From Candidatus Nitrosopumilus sp. (lineage in GTDB: Archaea > Thermoproteota > Nitrososphaeria > Nitrososphaerales > Nitrosopumilaceae): DNA of 20,863 nt. Each line of letters begins with the position of its first letter. Positions within the stretch are counted from its first letter, which is position 1. The position numbers and the translations under genes were made by a program. Below the pieces are notes generated by a model. The model worked only from the letters and a program-made list of their open reading frames with translations, made no database searches and had not been told where the DNA came from. Positions 7,817 to 14,947 of this stretch are shown piece by piece. The DNA is taken from the NCBI GenBank assembly GCA_022758935.1, contig JAEMQG010000062.1:1-20863 (forward strand). Direction: 5' to 3'.

Positions 7817-8419
7817 CTATTTAGACCAACCCTCTTTTGGAAACTTCATTCCAAAAACTCGAGTTGTTTTATCTTCTAAACCCGCAAATTTCTCAACTAC
7901 ACCCCAATTTTCATTAATAATTTTTCCTACATTCTCTGGGACATCTCTTTTCCAATCTGATCTTTTTCCTAATGCCGAATCATACAGACTTTGCTTTACA
8001 TCAGCTGCAGACAGTGCTCTTCTATGCCCTATTTTGGGTTTGAGTCTGTATATTTTGAGCATATATCCCTCTGCTTTGTCTCCTGTATATGAAAAAAAAT
8101 CATTTTGTACGCCTCTGAGTATCTGTTTTCGCAACTCCCAAGATTTAGGCGATAATAATGGTGGCATGTATTTTTTGAAAGGAGCAAAAAACGTATAATC
8201 ATCCGTAATTAAAATAGAATCTCCAAAAACTGCAGCAAGCATTTTTTTTCTAACCTCAAAATTAAAAGGAAAACTTTTGCTGTTGATCTCATTTTCTCCT
8301 GATTTAAAAACTACAGGCATGACCTTCACAATATCTGCATTATTTTTTAACTCGTTAATTATTTCAACATGTGCATTGGTTACAGGATTTAGATGTGCAA
8401 GATATAGGGCAGTTATCAA
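7817..8419 (-). CDS. Nucleotidyltransferase-fold protein, NMNAT/cytidylyltransferase-like
   Basis: The 200-residue protein opens with ALYLAHLNPVTNAHVEII, matching the GxFxPxHxGH nucleotide-binding start of HIGH-superfamily adenylyl- and cytidylyltransferases. A later ALSAADVKQSL segment (about 138-148) is a plausible counterpart of the ISSTxIR motif. NMNAT-like enzymes of about 170-200 residues in this fold make NAD, and others make CDP-alcohols; the substrate here is not readable. The HxGH core is unusual, being T-N-A-H. The TTG start is favoured because an in-frame TAG lies directly before it and the motif needs a very short N-terminus. It stands alone, converging on the basic mini-peptide gene. 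Family is likely, activity uncertain. Confidence 0.6.
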   Translation of the reverse strand: MITALYLAHLNPVTNAHVEIINELKNNADIVKVMPVVFKSGENEINSKSFPFNFEVRKKMLAAVFGDSILITDDYTFFAPFKKYMPPLLSPKSWELRKQILRGVQNDFFSYTGDKAEGYMLKIYRLKPKIGHRRALSAADVKQSLYDSALGKRSDWKRDVPENVGKIINENWGVVEKFAGLEDKTTRVFGMKFPKEGWSK

Positions 8420-8470
8420 CTATAGTAACTAAAAAAATGTCATATTTCAATGATTGACTTTATAATGGAA

Positions 8471-8544
8471 TGGGGACGATGGGATTTGAACCCATGACCT
8501 CCAGCACCCGAGGCTGGCAGTATACCAAGCTAACCTACGTCCCC
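8471..8544 (-). tRNA. tRNA-Pro (anticodon CGG)
   Basis: The minus strand folds as a 74-base cloverleaf. The acceptor is GGGGACG/CGTCCCC with discriminator A. The anticodon stem is CCAGC/GCTGG around loop CTCGGGT, giving anticodon CGG for codon CCG. The T arm is ATGGG/CCCAT with loop TTCAAAT. CCA is not encoded and no intron is visible. It lies 47 bases downstream of the FNR-type reductase on the same strand. Confidence 0.95.
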
Positions 8545-8591
8545 ACAGGTAAACATTATTCGAAGATTTTATTTCTTTAAAAAATTCAAAT

Positions 8592-9437
8592 CTAACCGTA
8601 TGACTCGTACTTTACTTCAAAACTTTCATCCGAACGCTTATCATGTTCTGTAACAAAACCCTTTGGCTTCAAAAAATCCATAACACCATCAATTGTTCCT
8701 TGCCATCCACAGACATAAAATATTGTATTTTCTTTTGTGATTGTTTCTCCAACCAATTCTTCTAGTGGTGACATCCCATTATCTCTTGGTCTAAGAAATG
8801 TTTCAACTCTGCCAACTTGACCTGACCATGATCTGTTAAACCATTCTTGAGGTCTACTAATCGCTGCCCTGTATTTGAAATTCCATTTTTCCTTTCCTTT
8901 TGCAATACTTTCGTTTTCTAAATCTGTAAGTAATTCTTTGTAACTTAGTTCATCAACATAACTTGCACCATGAAGAACAACAATTTCTCGTTTATCTCCA
9001 GTATCATGTAGATGCTGCGCAAAACTTACGAATGGTGCCAGACCTGTTCCACCTCCTATACAAACAATTCTTCTAGTATCTTTTTCTCCATTTGGAAGAG
9101 TCTCATTTATCAAAAGCGCTCGACCTGTAGGCTTTAACCATAAAATCTCATCTTTTTCTTTTGCGTTAAATAACTGTGTGCTCAATCTACCTGGAAGTGG
9201 TTTTCTTACCCATCTAATTACAAGTTCGATAAACTTTCTATTTTCAGGATGTGATGCAATTGAATATGCTCTTCTGACAATTTTTCCTCCTTCTACAGGA
9301 TTTGGTAATCCCAATGTAATGAATTGACCTGCTAAATATTCTGGAACTGGACCATCTTTTGGAACCATTCTAATAATTACAAGATCTTCTTTAAGTAACT
9401 GAACATAAGTAATAGTTGCTTTGTTGTCTACCACCAT
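8592..9437 (-). CDS. FNR-type FAD/NAD(P)H oxidoreductase, paralog 1
   Basis: The 281-residue protein has the ferredoxin-NADP+ reductase fold: an FAD-binding barrel with the RRAYSIAS motif (about residues 54-61, RxYS type), then a nicotinamide-binding domain opening with CIGGGTGLAPF, and a C-terminal YVCGWQGTIDGVMDFL segment with the conserved Cys-Gly. Such enzymes pass electrons between NAD(P)H and ferredoxin, flavodoxin or another partner; no iron-sulfur domain is fused here, so the partner is separate. A close paralog begins at 20210 on the other strand. An ATATTTAAC box (9461-9469 on the complementary strand) centred 28 bases ahead of the ATG suggests a nearly leaderless transcript. Electron partner and physiological direction are unknown. 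Confidence 0.88.
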   Translation of the reverse strand: MVVDNKATITYVQLLKEDLVIIRMVPKDGPVPEYLAGQFITLGLPNPVEGGKIVRRAYSIASHPENRKFIELVIRWVRKPLPGRLSTQLFNAKEKDEILWLKPTGRALLINETLPNGEKDTRRIVCIGGGTGLAPFVSFAQHLHDTGDKREIVVLHGASYVDELSYKELLTDLENESIAKGKEKWNFKYRAAISRPQEWFNRSWSGQVGRVETFLRPRDNGMSPLEELVGETITKENTIFYVCGWQGTIDGVMDFLKPKGFVTEHDKRSDESFEVKYESYG

Positions 9438-9460
9438 AACGCTAAACCTTTTTAATTATA

Positions 9461-9469
9461 GTTAAATAT
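9461..9469 (-). promoter_or_regulatory. TATA box for FNR-type reductase 1
   Basis: The complementary strand reads ATATTTAAC, centred about 28 bases before the ATG at 9437. The same nine bases occur ahead of sdhA (12417-12425), which supports its being a real box A. Confidence 0.5.
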
Positions 9470-9542
9470 CTTTTGCTAATTCATACTTGTATTTTCACTT
9501 TAACCGCTAAACGTTAATAACCAATTTGAAAGACGTTATTCG

Positions 9543-9556
9543 ATCAGTTTACTGAT
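9543..9556. repeat. Short inverted repeat ahead of tRNA-Ala
   Basis: ATCAGT-TT-ACTGAT forms a perfect 6-bp inverted repeat ending 4 bases before the 5' end of tRNA-Ala. It could be a processing or regulatory site, or chance. Confidence 0.3.
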
Positions 9557-9560
9557 TATT

Positions 9561-9634
9561 GGGCCGATCGTCTAGTCTGGTAGGATGGGTGCATGGCATG
9601 CATCAGATCGAGGGTTCAAATCCCTTTCGGTCCA
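9561..9634 (+). tRNA. tRNA-Ala (anticodon GGC)
   Basis: This is a 74-base cloverleaf. The acceptor is GGGCCGA/TCGGTCC with discriminator A. It contains the G3:U70 wobble pair that is the universal alanine identity mark. The D stem is GTCT/GGAT, the anticodon stem GGTGC/GCATC around loop ATGGCAT (anticodon GGC), and the T arm GAGGG/CCCTT type with loop TTCAAAT. CCA is not encoded. A T-rich tract (9635-9653) follows directly and probably terminates it. Its last 19 bases are antisense to the end of the HEAT-repeat gene. Confidence 0.95.
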
Positions 9635-10182
9635 CTTTTTCTTTTTACTTTTGTCAGGAGATTTTTTAATTCAGAATCTTTATTCAAAGAAATCTCTTTA
9701 ATTTTATTTTCTGATAACGAACCTCCAATATCAATTACTGCTTGTAACGCGCTCTTTCTAACCTCCAAGTCAGAATCTAACAAACAATTACAAATTGCAT
9801 CTTTTGCCTCTTTTGCGTTGAGATGACCTAATGCTCCTAATGCACATGCTCTTACCATAGCGTATTGATCGTATGTAAGTTTGACAATCTCTTGTATGGC
9901 ATTTGAATCATTTCTATTTGCTAAAACCAGAGGCACAACTCCACGAATATTCTTATTTTGAGATCTCAAATTTTTTATCAAAACATCTGAAATTTTATTT
10001 TTATTTATTATTAGAGAACTAAAAGCCTCTCCTCTAACTTTAATATCGCCATCATCTAATTTTGAAATTATTTTTTGAATGTTTTTCACGTTGTCTGTGG
10101 AAGAAAGTGATTCTAGAATTTTGATTTTTTCTTCACTGGTTCCTGAATCTAATGTTTTTCTAATATTTTTCAAGTTACTCAT
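9616..10182 (-). CDS. HEAT-repeat protein
   Basis: The 188-residue protein is a run of about four or five paired helices of HEAT type, for example DDGDIKVRGEAFSSLI, LRSQNKNIRGVVPLVLA, DQYAMVRACALGALGHL and LDSDLEVRKSALQAVIDIG, each with the D-x-x-V-R-x-x-A pattern. HEAT arrays are protein-binding scaffolds, and PBS-lyase-type repeats of this kind occur widely with varied partners, so no specific role is assigned. The last six codons and stop (SGPKGI, stop at 9616-9618) are antisense to the T arm and acceptor of tRNA-Ala, so the C-terminal tail is shaped by the tRNA. The ATG at 10182 is the first in-frame Met and suits a soluble protein. Confidence 0.78.
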   Translation of the reverse strand: MSNLKNIRKTLDSGTSEEKIKILESLSSTDNVKNIQKIISKLDDGDIKVRGEAFSSLIINKNKISDVLIKNLRSQNKNIRGVVPLVLANRNDSNAIQEIVKLTYDQYAMVRACALGALGHLNAKEAKDAICNCLLDSDLEVRKSALQAVIDIGGSLSENKIKEISLNKDSELKNLLTKVKRKSGPKGI

Positions 10183-10258
10183 TAAAACAACCAGATCTAG
10201 TTAATAATGATTCAATATTTTTCATAATTTTCTACAAAATCAAAAAATCTCTTTTAGC

Positions 10259-10267
10259 TTTAAATTA
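10259..10267 (+). promoter_or_regulatory. TATA box for alba
   Basis: TTTAAATTA is centred about 26 bases ahead of ATG 10289, the archaeal box A spacing. It predicts transcription starting at or next to that ATG, i.e. a leaderless mRNA whose initiation codon is 10289 and not the later TTG/ATG at 10334/10337. Confidence 0.6.
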
Positions 10268-10288
10268 TCATTAAATATCAAATTTGTC

Positions 10289-10573
10289 ATGTCTAACGAA
10301 TCTAGAAACACCATATTCATTGGTTAGAAACCATTGATGGCCTATGTAACATCAACGCTTATTCAATTGGCAAACTTACCTGCCGTTTACATCAAAGCTA
10401 GAGGTCTTAGCATTGGCCGTGCTGTAGATGTAGCTCAAATCATTGCAAGAAAAACAGAAAATGCAGGATACTCTATTGGAGAAATTAAAATAGGCTCCGA
10501 ATCATTAGAGTCTCTAGACGGTAGAACCAGAAACGTTTCAACAATAGAAATTGAAGTAAAGAGAAACAGTTGA
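10289..10573 (+). pseudogene. alba: Alba chromatin protein with in-frame TAG at codon 13
   Basis: Alba is a small dimeric DNA/RNA-binding chromatin protein. Read from ATG 10289, the 94-codon frame is typical: MSNESRNTIFIG, then TAG (10325-10327), then KPLMAYVTSTLIQLANLPA, a VYIKARGLSIGRAVDVAQI segment, and a C-terminal GSESLESLDGRTRNVSTIEI. Family members such as Sulfolobus Sso10b have I-G-K-K-P here, and the TAG replaces the first lysine (K16 of Sso10b, a DNA contact and acetylation site). Everything around the TAG is intact. A protein started at TTG 10334 or ATG 10337 would have 77-80 residues and lack beta strand 1 and both loop lysines; no Shine-Dalgarno precedes those codons. Explanations are a sequencing error (AAG read as TAG), a fresh nonsense mutation, readthrough or reinitiation. 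Labelled pseudogene only because the literal frame is broken. Confidence 0.8.
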
Positions 10574-10602
10574 TGACTGTGCTTTACTTGAAATTTTTTA
10601 TT

Positions 10603-11469
10603 TTATTCTCTTTTAGAAAATCCATATTTCTTTTCTAATTTTTGGAATTTAGGCAATTCCACTAAATCATTGAACTGATCAAAATTTATCACTTTTTGTT
10701 TAAACTTTGTAGTATCTCCTGTTTTTTTTAGCTCTTTTAAAATATTCATTGTTGCAAAAGTATTAGCAAACAATACCGAAAGTGGATATAAAATTATTTT
10801 AAATCCCATTTTATGTAAAGTATTTGCTGAACTAATTGGAGTTGCACCTCCCTCAATCATATTTGCAACAAGCGGGGCATTAATTGCCTTTCCTATTTGT
10901 CTCATCTCTTCTAATGATTTTGGTGCTTCGATAAATACAGCGTCAGCTCCAGTTTTTTTATTTTGTAATCCTCGTTCTATTGCAGCATCTAATCCTTCTG
11001 TTGCTCTTGCATCTGTTCTTGCAACAATTATGAAATTTTTACTTTGCCTTGCATCTATTGCAGCCCCCAACTTTTCTGTATACTCTTCTTGTGCTATGAC
11101 CTCCTTACCTTGCATATGTCCACATCGTTTTGGCCATCTTTGATCTTCTAGAAAAATTCCAGAGGCTCCGGCAGATTCCAATTCTCTTACTAATTTCCAA
11201 ACACTTAGTGCATTACCATAACCTGTATCCGAATCAACAATTACTGGAACAGATACTGCTCTACATATTCTTCTTGCATTATCTAGAGTCTCAGTGGCTC
11301 CAATAAAGCCATAATCTGGCATTCCGAACAGTGTAGCTGAAGTACCATATCCCGTTTGAAACATGGCTTCAAATCCCACTTTTTCTGCAATTTTTGCTCC
11401 TATTGCATCATAAACTCCTGGTATGACCAGCGGTTTCTTTGCCTTTAGCATACTTCTTAAATTTTTCAT
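10603..11469 (-). CDS. PEP mutase/isocitrate lyase superfamily enzyme (methylisocitrate-lyase-like)
   Basis: The 288-residue TIM-barrel enzyme carries the metal site VDSDTGYGNA (78-87) and the flexible catalytic loop KRCGH (114-118), the counterpart of KKCGH in isocitrate and 2-methylisocitrate lyases, including the general-acid Cys116. Further conserved parts are FLEDQ (106-110) and ARTDA. Length matches PrpB and not the long isocitrate lyases. Retention of the loop Cys favours a C-C lyase over a phosphonate mutase, but oxaloacetate decarboxylase and related activities share this frame. An ATAAATAA-like box (11490-11497, complementary strand) sits about 24 bases before the ATG. It stands alone, converging on the Alba gene with 29 bases between, mostly T-rich. 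Confidence 0.85.
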   Translation of the reverse strand: MKNLRSMLKAKKPLVIPGVYDAIGAKIAEKVGFEAMFQTGYGTSATLFGMPDYGFIGATETLDNARRICRAVSVPVIVDSDTGYGNALSVWKLVRELESAGASGIFLEDQRWPKRCGHMQGKEVIAQEEYTEKLGAAIDARQSKNFIIVARTDARATEGLDAAIERGLQNKKTGADAVFIEAPKSLEEMRQIGKAINAPLVANMIEGGATPISSANTLHKMGFKIILYPLSVLFANTFATMNILKELKKTGDTTKFKQKVINFDQFNDLVELPKFQKLEKKYGFSKRE

Positions 11470-11847
11470 ACCTTTACTTTTACTATGAATTATTTATGAT
11501 TTTAAAATATCACAAATTGGGGTAAATAATCACACTATTTTTATCCAATGATTCGAGCTTGATTTTTACTTCAATCAAGATATTGAATTCCTGAATCTTG
11601 ACTTTGTTTTTTATTTTTATGATAATTTTTTATCAGTTACTGTCTTATTTGTTCTAACTACCTTTAGATATACGTAAATGATCTTTGATGTTATTATTTC
11701 ATAAATTTCTAAATCATTCTTTCCACAAGATTTTGAAACATTTTCCTAATTAGGAATTAAATGCAATGTATTTTCCTTATTTACTTTTAAATGTAATTGT
11801 GTTTAATTAAATTCCGAAATAACTAATTTTTGTTTTTGAAAATTAGT
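11470..11847. other. AT-rich intergenic region with two overlapping hairpins
   Basis: No convincing reading frame is present. It holds the probable promoter of the gene ending at 11469 and the 3' region of the PadR gene. The only structure I see is a pair of mutually exclusive stems: CTTGATT (11558-11564) with AATCAAG (11573-11579), and TCAAGAT (11575-11581) with ATCTTGA (11595-11601). Both use 11575-11579. Confidence 0.4.
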
Positions 11848-12357
11848 TCATTCAATCTTAATTTCTTTTCCAATTCTAGATGGATTACTCTCATTTATTT
11901 TCCTTAGTTCTGATTCTAAGAATTTTTTATATTTCTGGGTTTCTTCATTTGTCATATTTACAAAATTTGAGCTAAGAATTGAACCAATTGTAGAAATTTT
12001 TTCTAGTAAATCCACTGCAACAAACCTTCCCACATTACCTAATCTGAAAAGAACATCCAGCTGTTTTCTAACAATATCATTAACCTTGTCAACATCTTTT
12101 GCCGTTTCAACTCCTTTTTTTGTAAGCTGATATTTGCCGTCTTTAGTTTCTTCAATTAAATCTTCATCTAGCAATCTTCCTAGAAGAGGGTAGATCAAAC
12201 CTGGTGACGGTTTCCATATGCCATTACTTTGCTCAATGGCGTAATCAATAATCTCTTTGCCAGTATGAGCATTATTTTTTAATAATTCTAAAATAAAATA
12301 TCTTGAAAACCCTCTCGGTACTGAACTCCCAACCCTTTGAAACCATTCAGAAATCAT
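11848..12357 (-). CDS. PadR-family transcriptional regulator
   Basis: This is a 169-residue PadR-type repressor. The N-terminal winged helix contains SRYFILELLKNNAHTGKEI (about 19-37), the family's SPGLIYPLLGRLLDEDLIE segment (recognition helix and wing start, about 51-69) and GKYQLTKKGVETA (wing). A C-terminal helical region of about 85 residues is expected to dimerise and may bind a ligand. I chose ATG 12357; a GTG one codon earlier (12360) adds a single residue. A perfect 18-bp palindrome (12365-12382) lies between the TATA-like AATTAATATA and the start, suggesting autorepression. The gene is divergent from sdhA, so it may also influence the succinate dehydrogenase operon, which is inference. 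Confidence 0.9.
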   Translation of the reverse strand: MISEWFQRVGSSVPRGFSRYFILELLKNNAHTGKEIIDYAIEQSNGIWKPSPGLIYPLLGRLLDEDLIEETKDGKYQLTKKGVETAKDVDKVNDIVRKQLDVLFRLGNVGRFVAVDLLEKISTIGSILSSNFVNMTNEETQKYKKFLESELRKINESNPSRIGKEIKIE

Positions 12358-12364
12358 CACTTTT

Positions 12365-12382
12365 TATATCACTAGTGATATA
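12365..12382. promoter_or_regulatory. 18-bp palindromic operator, probably bound by PadR
   Basis: TATATCACT-AGTGATATA is a perfect 18-bp palindrome lying 8 bases upstream of the padR ATG, on the downstream side of its TATA-like element (12381-12390). That is the position expected of an autorepressor site. A second AGTGA half-site occurs at about 12400-12404. Confidence 0.65.
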
Positions 12383-12416
12383 TATTAATTATTTCAATTA
12401 GTGACTCTATTACTAC

Positions 12417-12425
12417 ATATTTAAC
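12417..12425 (+). promoter_or_regulatory. TATA box for the sdh operon
   Basis: ATATTTAAC lies about 31 bases ahead of the sdhA ATG, predicting a 5' leader of only about six bases. It is identical to the box ahead of the FNR-type reductase at 9437. Confidence 0.5.
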
Positions 12426-12451
12426 CCGCCTCTAGGAAGTTTGTCTGAAAT

Positions 12452-14161
12452 ATGGCAGAATCTATTGAATTTGATTTGATAATATGCGGTTCTGGTTTGG
12501 CTGGTTTGAGGGCAGCAATTGAGGCTGCAACAAAAAACTCTAAAATTAAGATTGGAATAGTTTCAAAAGTTCAAGTTATGCGTTCACACTCTGTATCTGC
12601 AGAGGGTGGAACAGCAGCTGTTCTTTTTGAAGATGAAGGGGACACAATTGAATCTCATATTTATGATACTATCAAAGGAAGTGATTTTCTTGCAGATCAA
12701 GATGTAGCTGAAAGACTATGTGTAGAGATGCCAAAACAAGTATACCAATTGGATCATTGGGGAATGCCTTGGTCCCGAAGAGAAGATGGAAGAATAGCTC
12801 AACGAAATTTTGGTGGTTATAGTTTTCCAAGAGCAACATATGCTTCTGACAAGGTAGGATTCTTTGAAATGCAAACTTTGTATGATACTTGTCAAAAATT
12901 TGAAAACATTGAATATCTCAATGAGTGGTTTGCAACATCCATAATTCATGATGGAAAACGATTTATGGGAATTACTGCAATAGAACTTTCTTCAGGTACT
13001 TTTTACACAATTAAAGGAAAAGCTTTGATTATTGCAACTGGTGGGGCTGGTCGGCTGTATAGTTTTTCTACTTATGCACTGTCTTCAACCCCTGATGGTT
13101 TGGATATGGCATTACGATCTGGCATGGCATTAAAAGATATGGAGTTTGTCCAATTTCATCCAACTGGAATCTTACCCTCTGGAATATTGATTACAGAAGG
13201 TGCCAGGGGAGAAGGAGGATATCTTCTAAACAACAAAGGCGAGAGATTTATGAAAAATTATGCAGCTGGAAAAATGGAATTGGCTCCACGTGATATTGTT
13301 TCAAGAGCCATGATGACTGAAATGAGTGAAGGTCGTGGATTTCAACATGAAACAGGAGTTGATTGCATGAAACTTGATTTGAGACATATTGGTGATGAAA
13401 AAATTAAAGAAAAATTAGGTGGCATTAGGGAAATATCTATCAAATTTTCCGGATTAGATCCTGCAACTGATGTTCTTGATGTCAGACCTGTATGTCATTA
13501 TATGATGGGTGGAATTCACACTGATATTAATGGGGCAACAGAATTGCAAGGTGTTTGGGCTGCAGGAGAAGCAGCTTGTAACAGCGTTCATGGCTCTAAT
13601 CGATTAGGGGCAAATTCTACTTCTGAGTGTATAGTTTGGGGTAAGATTACAGGTGAATTAGCAGTTAATTATATAGAAAAAGGATTCCAGTCTACTTGGC
13701 CTCATCACTTAGTTGCAGCAGAGGAAACAAGAATCTATGATGGAATTTTTCGAGGTAATGGTGATGTTAATCCATACGAGATCAGACAAGAATTAACTGA
13801 TACTATGAATGAAAAGGCGTATGTCTTCAGAAATGAGAAAAATTTGGTTGAAGGATTAAAGAAAATCCGTCAATTAAAAAAAGAAACTTGGAAACACGTT
13901 GATGATAAAGCAAAGGAATACAATACCAATTTTTCAAACGTAATGGAACTTGATTCAATGTTTAGAGTTGCAGAAATAGTTTTGCTTGGTGCCATTAATA
14001 GAAAAGAATCTCGTGGAGCACATGCTAGAACGGATTATACAAAACGTGATGATGCAAACTTTTTACATCACACACTTGCATATTATGATCCAAAAGAACC
14101 AATTATGAAAACACATCCTGTCACAATTACCAAATACAAGCCAGTGGAGAGGAAATACTAA
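12452..14161 (+). CDS. sdhA: Succinate dehydrogenase/fumarate reductase flavoprotein subunit
   Basis: This catalytic subunit of complex II oxidises succinate to fumarate (or the reverse) on FAD. Its 569 residues are normal for the family. Visible motifs are the FAD site GSGLAGLRAA (13-22), RSHSVSAEGGTAA (44-56) with His46 as the expected covalent FAD attachment residue, MEFVQFHPTG, EGARGEGGYLLN, APRDIVSRAM with the active-site Arg, MMGGIHTDI, and GEAACNSVHGSNRLGANS. The ammonia oxidisers run an oxidative TCA segment and this subunit feeds electrons to quinone. It is first of four contiguous genes (A-C-D-B) with almost no spacing, and is divergent from padR. Confidence 0.97.
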   Translation: MAESIEFDLIICGSGLAGLRAAIEAATKNSKIKIGIVSKVQVMRSHSVSAEGGTAAVLFEDEGDTIESHIYDTIKGSDFLADQDVAERLCVEMPKQVYQLDHWGMPWSRREDGRIAQRNFGGYSFPRATYASDKVGFFEMQTLYDTCQKFENIEYLNEWFATSIIHDGKRFMGITAIELSSGTFYTIKGKALIIATGGAGRLYSFSTYALSSTPDGLDMALRSGMALKDMEFVQFHPTGILPSGILITEGARGEGGYLLNNKGERFMKNYAAGKMELAPRDIVSRAMMTEMSEGRGFQHETGVDCMKLDLRHIGDEKIKEKLGGIREISIKFSGLDPATDVLDVRPVCHYMMGGIHTDINGATELQGVWAAGEAACNSVHGSNRLGANSTSECIVWGKITGELAVNYIEKGFQSTWPHHLVAAEETRIYDGIFRGNGDVNPYEIRQELTDTMNEKAYVFRNEKNLVEGLKKIRQLKKETWKHVDDKAKEYNTNFSNVMELDSMFRVAEIVLLGAINRKESRGAHARTDYTKRDDANFLHHTLAYYDPKEPIMKTHPVTITKYKPVERKY

Positions 14162-14596
14162 ATGACAAATCAAGATGAACACAAAGAAGGAATTGGAGGA
14201 ATGATTAATCCTCGAAGATACGGTATTGAAAGAGTAGCTTATTTGTTAATGCGATTAAGTGGATTGGGATTATTGGCATATTTTATAGGACATATTTATG
14301 AAACTAGTACCATTCTAAAAGGTCAGATTGGATGGAATGAATTTCTTGAATTAACTCAAACTACAGAAGGTCATATCATTTTAGCTATAGTAATTGCTAT
14401 GTGTGTTTTTCATACAGTCAATGGAATTCGAGTAATGCTTGGACATGGCGGTGTTGGTGTAGGAAAACCTACCAGGCCTGATTATCCGTATATCCCAGCT
14501 TCACAAAATGTTAGACACAAAATAGGTATCTATTCTGCAATTATACTTGCAGCAATTGCAATGATGTATGGACTAGCGGTAATGTTTGGTGAATAA
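14162..14596 (+). CDS. sdhC: Succinate dehydrogenase cytochrome b-type membrane subunit C
   Basis: This 144-residue protein has three membrane helices (about residues 24-45, 70-92 and 118-142), placed immediately after sdhA with the ATG touching its stop. His44 (YFIGHIYET) and His84 (VFHTVNGIR) are candidate heme b ligands; the FHxxNGxR motif is conserved in SdhC/SdhD anchors. It anchors the SdhA/B catalytic module to the membrane and forms the quinone site with SdhD. Assignment rests on operon position and the motif; C and D labels are conventional because the two anchors are similar. Confidence 0.85.
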   Translation: MTNQDEHKEGIGGMINPRRYGIERVAYLLMRLSGLGLLAYFIGHIYETSTILKGQIGWNEFLELTQTTEGHIILAIVIAMCVFHTVNGIRVMLGHGGVGVGKPTRPDYPYIPASQNVRHKIGIYSAIILAAIAMMYGLAVMFGE

Positions 14597-14597
14597 A

Positions 14598-14942
14598 ATG
14601 AGAGAAAGTATTATTATGAAAATACATTATGGAACTGCTCTAGCTGCAATAGCCCTTGTTGCAGTTCACATCCTGATACGTCTTACACAAGGGTTTTCAG
14701 AATCTTTACAGTATGAAAGTGTAATAGCAAACTACAAATTTCTGCCTTATGCAGGAATGCTTGAAATAATACTGATTTTACTATCCATTCATGGTTTTAA
14801 TGGATTGAGAGTTATCTTACTTGAATTAAAACAGGGAAGAGCATATGAAAAAGCTGTATCATATGGCTGCGTCGCAGCCATGATTGCATTAATTACCTAT
14901 GGTACACGAACAATAATAATGGTAAATACCGGAACGGGATGA
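14598..14942 (+). CDS. sdhD: Succinate dehydrogenase membrane anchor subunit D
   Basis: This 114-residue protein has three membrane helices. It carries SIHGFNGLRVILLE, the same H-x-x-N-G-(I/L)-R pattern as SdhC, suggesting the two anchors share ancestry and both contribute to heme or quinone binding. I chose ATG 14598 over the TTG at 14586, because GGTGA (14588-14592) sits 5 bases ahead of it as a Shine-Dalgarno site and overlaps the end of sdhC. The longer form would add MVNK only. sdhB follows after 5 bases. Confidence 0.83.
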   Translation: MRESIIMKIHYGTALAAIALVAVHILIRLTQGFSESLQYESVIANYKFLPYAGMLEIILILLSIHGFNGLRVILLELKQGRAYEKAVSYGCVAAMIALITYGTRTIIMVNTGTG

Positions 14943-14947
14943 TGTAG

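Noticed and set aside
10328..10573. Treating the 77-80 residue Alba from TTG/ATG at 10334/10337 as the plain gene
   Set aside because: The TATA box spacing and the Alba-like residues encoded before the TAG both show that the original start is 10289.
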